Of a DNA stretch of 64,000 nt, positions 60,268-64,000 are shown in pieces (positions within the stretch are counted from its first letter, which is position 1; the number at the start of each line of letters is the position of its first letter). Where the stretch lies: assembly GCA_001897535.1 (NCBI GenBank), contig MKTC01000020.1, forward strand, positions 1-64,000. The letters run 5' to 3'. Both the position numbers and the translations under genes were made by a program. The notes under the pieces were generated by a model. That model was not told the origin of the DNA and did not search any database. It was given only the letters and a program-made list of their open reading frames with translations. This stretch comes from Bacteroidetes bacterium 37-13. GTDB taxonomy: Bacteria > Bacteroidota > Bacteroidia > Chitinophagales > LD1.

Positions 60268-60330
60268 AAAACCTCGCAGCAGCAACTGCGAGGCAACCGA
60301 ACAAGGAAGCTTTGCGCAGCTAATCCTTGC
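60268..60330 (+). ncRNA. Candidate structured RNA or 5' leader (two hairpins)
   Basis: Hairpin 1: CCTCGCAG, loop CAGCAA, CTGCGAGG (60273-60294, 8 perfect GC-rich pairs). Hairpin 2: CAAGGA-AGCT, loop TTGCGC, AGCT-aa-TCCTTG (60303-60330, 10 pairs with a 2-nt bulge). On the plus strand neither is followed by T, so it could be the structured 5' end of the T9SS gene's mRNA (start 194 nt downstream) or a processed small RNA. On the minus strand hairpin 1 is followed by TTTTTGTTTT and would act as a terminator. No known family recognised. Confidence 0.35.
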
Positions 60331-60524
60331 CGTACTTAATAAAAAGCATTACAAAACTAAAAAAATTAGGCGCAAAAGCAGTAAATATAATCTCAGGCTT
60401 AGCCCATTATGTGGATATCCTCTGCCTTTGTTTGCGGCAGTATAAGCAAACAAAAAACTGTTCTTTATATAACCCTGCCCATATAAGGTTACAGTAAATT
60501 TAAGGGCAACTAAACTAATAAATT

Positions 60525-62729
60525 ATGAAAAAGATTATCTCAATACTACTTTTAGTAATTTCTGTTTCATCTGCTTTTGCAGTTTATCAAATGCGCAATT
60601 GGACATTGCCGCCAAATAAAGTTTTTATGCAGTATGGGAATACTACACCTTCTGTAACTTCCATTACTGGAGCACCAAACAATACTTATGTTGTTGCCAA
60701 TGGTGCTTACGATGAAAACAATAATCTGCTGTTTTATGTAATAGATGACACGCTCAAAGATGCTTCAAGTAATTATGTAGGCATGATATCTAACTCTCCT
60801 ATCTTAAAGGAAATTGTTATTGTGCCGGTGCCAGGCAAATGCCGCAAATACTATGTAATTGTAGGGTGTCCGGTTCCAATGAACTCATCCGAAGTTTTGG
60901 TTACAGTTGTAGATTGCAGTTCAGGCAGCCCCTCTATTCTATCCGGCCCAACACAGGCAGCTTTTTTTAATGGCGGAGGTAATGTTCTTGGATTGGCAGC
61001 AAGTACAATAATAAGTGGATCCGGGAGCTCTGCTACCAGATACCTTTATATAATTTCTTATACCCAACTCCATCGGCTTACAATTAGTTCAAGTGGCATA
61101 GACTCGTTAACTACGCTAACAAATTTCTATCCGGTTATAGGTGAGCCAACAGAGTTGGAGTTGCGGCATGATGGCGCAAAGTTAGCTTGGGGTAATTGCA
61201 ACCGTGCAGAAGGCAAAGTTTATGAAATTCTTACAAGCAGCCCTTATACTTTGACTACATATACACTACCTCAACAAGGGGTGTGTGCCACTTCAAATCA
61301 AGACATTAGCGGTATTGAATATGATTTCTCGGGTAATTTATGGGTATCAGCAACATCCACATGCCCTGACAATAAAGGTATTTACAAAATCACCACCACT
61401 ACCACACCCTCTTATCTTCAATTAGCTAACACAGGCAGCTATGATAAAACCCAGTTAGAATTAAGTATCACCGACTACATTCTTGGCTTGAGCAACAGTG
61501 GTAGCTTTGGGTACATCAATCCCTCATCAAACACATTCAGCACCACCTCACTTAATATTCCTATTACTGTAAAAAGTAACGGTTCCGGCTTTATCGGTAA
61601 TGTTTACTCCCTCCCCGACCAGATAGACCATGAGAACTATGCTTACTTTAATGGTATTGAACAAGGCATAGCAGATTTTAAAATCAATAATGTAATACCA
61701 TATATCAATTGCTCTCCAATACAAGAGGTGTATAACTGCAATCCTATTGCCTTTACCAATCTGAGTACAGGCGCTACCTCATACACGCTGGAAGTAACAT
61801 CGGTAGATGGCAGTTGCAATGTTACGGGCGGCTTAAATTACAATTCGGGAACCATCACTACGCTGCCCACAGACCTGCGCTCCATGCCCGGCACAAACGG
61901 CACATGGCTGGGAAGCAACACGGGCAGATTCAGAGTAAGGTTAACTGCAAGCAATGGTTGCAGCACCACTTCAAAATTCGGTTACATACAGGTAAACGGA
62001 ACACCCACTGCGGTTACTTCCTGTTACACTTATGTAAACAACACCACCTGCACGGGCAGCGGTATTAGCGGTGGTGTCAATTGCGCTTCGGCTGTTTCTG
62101 TATGCCAGAACAATCCTAAAATAAAAGCGGATTGCAGTGGTGGACAATTTGTGCAGGGTTCTTACGATTTGGTGATTGATGAATATAACTCGTCTTGTGT
62201 TTTCATTCAAAATGTTGCCAACTCGCTTAATAACCCGCTTACATCCACTGCCGATTTGGTTTGTTTAAGCCTGAATGATTTCACTACAACTCCCGGGTAT
62301 TTTTATACCAACTTTGCCAATCTCAGGTATAGGGTTGCATTAACTATCCGCAATGTTTGCAGTTCAAATACTACCACTACATGGTTCATAGATAATGCCG
62401 GAGGTTGCAAAACCGATGGTGATGAACTAGGATATGAAGAAAGCATCAGTGCTGTTTTTGAAAACTCAACAGCAGCATTTGCACAGATATTTCCCAATCC
62501 TTCATCCGGCAATTCCACTTTGGAATTTAATTTAGATAAAGTGGGTAAGACGAACGTAACTTTCAGTGATATGCAGGGCAAGGTTATTTACCGCCACTCT
62601 GCAAACGCGATGAAAGAAGGAACGCAAAGTATAGCAATACCTTCGGCTGACTGGGCAGCAGGAGTTTATTTTTACCAACTCGCTGTTGGCGATGCGGTAT
62701 TGCAAGGGAAAATGATTAAAACAGATTAA
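60525..62729 (+). CDS. Large secreted protein with T9SS type A sorting domain
   Basis: 734 residues. The signal peptide IISILLLVISVSSAFA is cleaved near residue 19. The main region (about 30-390) is beta-rich with repeated GxxFxGNLWVSATST-like strands, reminiscent of beta-propeller/streptogramin-lyase-like folds, though I cannot name a family. A region of paired Cys (about 395-630) follows. The last ~80 residues are the T9SS type A sorting domain: FPNPSSGNSTLEFNLDKVGK, then VTFSDMQGKVIY and AAGVYFYQLAVGD, ending GKMIKTD. It is exported across the outer membrane and surface-attached or released. Closed by a strong terminator. Confidence 0.8.
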   Translation: MKKIISILLLVISVSSAFAVYQMRNWTLPPNKVFMQYGNTTPSVTSITGAPNNTYVVANGAYDENNNLLFYVIDDTLKDASSNYVGMISNSPILKEIVIVPVPGKCRKYYVIVGCPVPMNSSEVLVTVVDCSSGSPSILSGPTQAAFFNGGGNVLGLAASTIISGSGSSATRYLYIISYTQLHRLTISSSGIDSLTTLTNFYPVIGEPTELELRHDGAKLAWGNCNRAEGKVYEILTSSPYTLTTYTLPQQGVCATSNQDISGIEYDFSGNLWVSATSTCPDNKGIYKITTTTTPSYLQLANTGSYDKTQLELSITDYILGLSNSGSFGYINPSSNTFSTTSLNIPITVKSNGSGFIGNVYSLPDQIDHENYAYFNGIEQGIADFKINNVIPYINCSPIQEVYNCNPIAFTNLSTGATSYTLEVTSVDGSCNVTGGLNYNSGTITTLPTDLRSMPGTNGTWLGSNTGRFRVRLTASNGCSTTSKFGYIQVNGTPTAVTSCYTYVNNTTCTGSGISGGVNCASAVSVCQNNPKIKADCSGGQFVQGSYDLVIDEYNSSCVFIQNVANSLNNPLTSTADLVCLSLNDFTTTPGYFYTNFANLRYRVALTIRNVCSSNTTTTWFIDNAGGCKTDGDELGYEESISAVFENSTAAFAQIFPNPSSGNSTLEFNLDKVGKTNVTFSDMQGKVIYRHSANAMKEGTQSIAIPSADWAAGVYFYQLAVGDAVLQGKMIKTD

Positions 62730-62739
62730 ACCATTCAAC

Positions 62740-62783
62740 ACGCATGAGCGGAGGCAATATGCGCCACGCTCATGCGTTTTTTT
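62740..62783 (+). terminator. Strong intrinsic terminator after the T9SS gene
   Basis: 11-bp perfect stem ACGCATGAGCG / CGCTCATGCGT enclosing a 16-nt loop that can itself pair GC-AATAT-GC. A run of seven T counts the stem's last T. It begins 11 nt after the stop codon and ends 10 nt before the next ATG. Confidence 0.9.
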
Positions 62784-62793
62784 AGTTCAATAG

Positions 62794-64000
62794 ATGAAAA
62801 AACTGAAACTGTTTTCATTAGTTGTAATAGTAATACTCAACTGTATTTGTAAAAATACTTATGCTCAAAATTTAGTCCTCAATCCAAGCTTTGAAGATTA
62901 TGATACTTGTATCCTTACCCAAATAGGCTATGGATACCCGATTATAAATAATTGGGTAAATCCTACACAAGGTACGCCAGATTATTTTAATTTTTGTTCA
63001 TCCAACCCCAATTGTCGTCCTGTTGCTAATGTTTTTGGTAGTCAAACACCCAAGTTCGGTAACGGATTTTCTGGGATTTCAGTTTTTAGCCTTAATCAAT
63101 CTGGCACAAACCCATCAAGTGAATATATCCAAGGTAAAATGAATAACAAGCTAGTTAAGGATAGCATTTATTGTGTTAAATTTTATTTGAGTTTGGCAGA
63201 CAATCGCAAGTTATCAATTGATAGAGTTGGAATCTGTTTTACAAATACTCAAGCTATAAGCAATACTTTTTTTTTCCCATTTACATCTAATATTGAATCA
63301 GAACTAAACTACTTCTTCACTGATACAGTAGGTTGGATGTTATGCCAAGGTATCTATAGAGCTAAAGGAGGTGAGCAATTTATTACACTTGGTAATTTTA
63401 ATTCCTTCTCAAATACCAATTCAGTTTTATCAGGCACACCAATAGGCGATTTTAGAGACAGTATTTCTTACTATTACATAGACGATGTATCAGTAGAAAT
63501 GCTGCCTTCTTACATAGCCTCATTGGATTTGGGCAGCGATTCGATTTTATGCGATACAATAGGCTTTACAAAAATATTAAGCGTACCGCAAGTGTATGAT
63601 TCGGTGCGGTGGAACACAGGCGCAACAACTTTTAATATTACAGTTTCAACCATCGGCACATACAGCATAATTGCTTACTATGGCGAATGTGCGGTGAAAG
63701 ACACAGTTGCTTTTTCACTTTTCAATTCAGGTATTCAGCTTGCGCCAATCAGCGACACAGCCGTTTGCAAAGCAAACACGCCTGTCCGTTTCAGCGTTGC
63801 AAACGGTTTTGATACTTACTTATGGAGCAATGGCGATACAAGCAGCTATACAGATATTTCACAGCCGGGAATTTATTTTGTTCAGGCAGGCAATCAATGT
63901 TTCAGCTATGCAGATACATTTACCGTTACGATTTTTGAAATGCCACCGCCACCGCTCACAGCAGATACCGCTTTGTGCGAAGGTGCACCCGAACCATTGG
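62794..64000 (+). CDS. Secreted Ig-like/PKD-type surface protein, 3' partial
   Basis: Open from ATG 62794 to the window end (402 codons so far). The signal peptide KLFSLVVIVILNCICKNTYA is followed by QNLVLNPSFEDYDTCI, a very common opening of Bacteroidota large secreted proteins (a jelly-roll-like carbohydrate-binding type region; SIDRVGICFTNT, YYIDDVSVEML at about 225-235). After that come Ig-like repeats with the pattern LGSDSILCDT...VRWNTGATTFNITVST and YLWSNGDTSSYTDISQPGIY. Such proteins normally end with a gliding-motility-associated (T9SS type B) domain, outside this window. Start 10 nt after a terminator, so the promoter must overlap it or be absent. Confidence 0.8.
   Translation, partial: MKKLKLFSLVVIVILNCICKNTYAQNLVLNPSFEDYDTCILTQIGYGYPIINNWVNPTQGTPDYFNFCSSNPNCRPVANVFGSQTPKFGNGFSGISVFSLNQSGTNPSSEYIQGKMNNKLVKDSIYCVKFYLSLADNRKLSIDRVGICFTNTQAISNTFFFPFTSNIESELNYFFTDTVGWMLCQGIYRAKGGEQFITLGNFNSFSNTNSVLSGTPIGDFRDSISYYYIDDVSVEMLPSYIASLDLGSDSILCDTIGFTKILSVPQVYDSVRWNTGATTFNITVSTIGTYSIIAYYGECAVKDTVAFSLFNSGIQLAPISDTAVCKANTPVRFSVANGFDTYLWSNGDTSSYTDISQPGIYFVQAGNQCFSYADTFTVTIFEMPPPPLTADTALCEGAPEPL

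Larger units (their letters stand above)
59976..60524. other. 549-nt non-coding stretch with a promoter and two hairpins
   Basis: No convincing ORF on either strand. It contains the palindrome TAGGCCTA near 59996, a run of seven G (60154-60160), a consensus -7 box (60254-60261) and two consecutive hairpins (60273-60330). The last ~190 nt before the T9SS gene are AT-rich without recognised elements. Confidence 0.6.

Noticed and set aside
60262-60340. Possible amino-acid leader peptide with GCA/GCA/GCA (Ala) codons before the T9SS gene.
   Set aside because: There is no start codon in that frame and no downstream terminator on the plus strand.
1-64000. tRNA or rRNA genes and CRISPR arrays.
   Set aside because: I looked through the intergenic gaps for T-loop GTTCGAATC-like motifs with CCA-acceptor stems and for regularly spaced direct repeats, and saw none.

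Overview
The window is AT-rich, densely coded DNA from a member of the Bacteroidota, probably of the Chitinophagales/Sphingobacteriia type (lineage inferred, not proven). The evidence is a secreted protein with a type IX secretion (T9SS) sorting tail, many SPII lipoproteins, Omp28, DUF2480 and DUF6992 family members, a PafA-type phosphatase, a sphingosine-1-phosphate-lyase-like enzyme, and TAnnTT(T/C)G -7 boxes in place of Shine-Dalgarno-led sigma70 promoters. I found no rRNA, tRNA, CRISPR array or prophage.

Layout. 1-2450 is an accessory patch: three small unrelated lipoproteins are mixed with severed pieces of secreted proteins (a protease propeptide piece, an isolated signal peptide, an orphan coiled C-terminal tail) and a perfect 16-bp inverted repeat. 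2450-30933 is mostly core genome: superoxide dismutase, lysoplasmalogenase-like YhhN, two overlapping glycosyltransferases, a TMTC-like GT-C/TPR protein, a PafA-type phosphatase, a methyltransferase, TsaD divergent from TamB, DUF4395, UvrA, a CNNM/CorC protein, aroB-aroA, a second GT-C-like/TPR protein, Omp28, a lytic transglycosylase and DUF2480. 31105-33759 is a mobile patch: a hipBA toxin-antitoxin pair with a three-half-site operator, a truncated gene tail and a decayed IS30 element. 33794-59975 returns to housekeeping genes: M20 dipeptidase, O-methyltransferase, MetG, a LuxR pseudogene, PepA, PdxA, a SpoIIE-type phosphatase, a Wzy/Wzz polysaccharide pair, Asd, a dipeptide epimerase, RlmN, an Fe-S CCG-domain protein, a DUF488 protein, MnmE, the S1P-lyase-like enzyme, a TPR histidine kinase, RsgA, and a carbamoyltransferase with an SxtJ-like partner. 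59976-64000 holds a candidate structured RNA, a T9SS-secreted protein, a strong terminator and the start of a second large secreted protein that leaves the window.

The most interesting object is at 17465-18159 on the minus strand. A well-formed Bacteroidota promoter drives a 27-codon open frame with seven consecutive cysteine codons. A stem-loop overlapping its stop codon follows, then an intrinsic terminator with a run of eight U, then the gene for a DUF4395 membrane protein carrying a CxxC motif. The loop sequence GGTGGGC can pair with the 5' arm of the terminator. This has the layout of a cysteine-codon ribosome-mediated transcription attenuator. The architecture is visible in the sequence; its function is inferred.

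A second genome-wide signal is that several -7 boxes lie only 4-12 nt from the start codon (tsaD, uvrA, rlmN, the Cys leader and others). This predicts leaderless or nearly leaderless mRNAs and helps to choose starts such as the GTG of tsaD.
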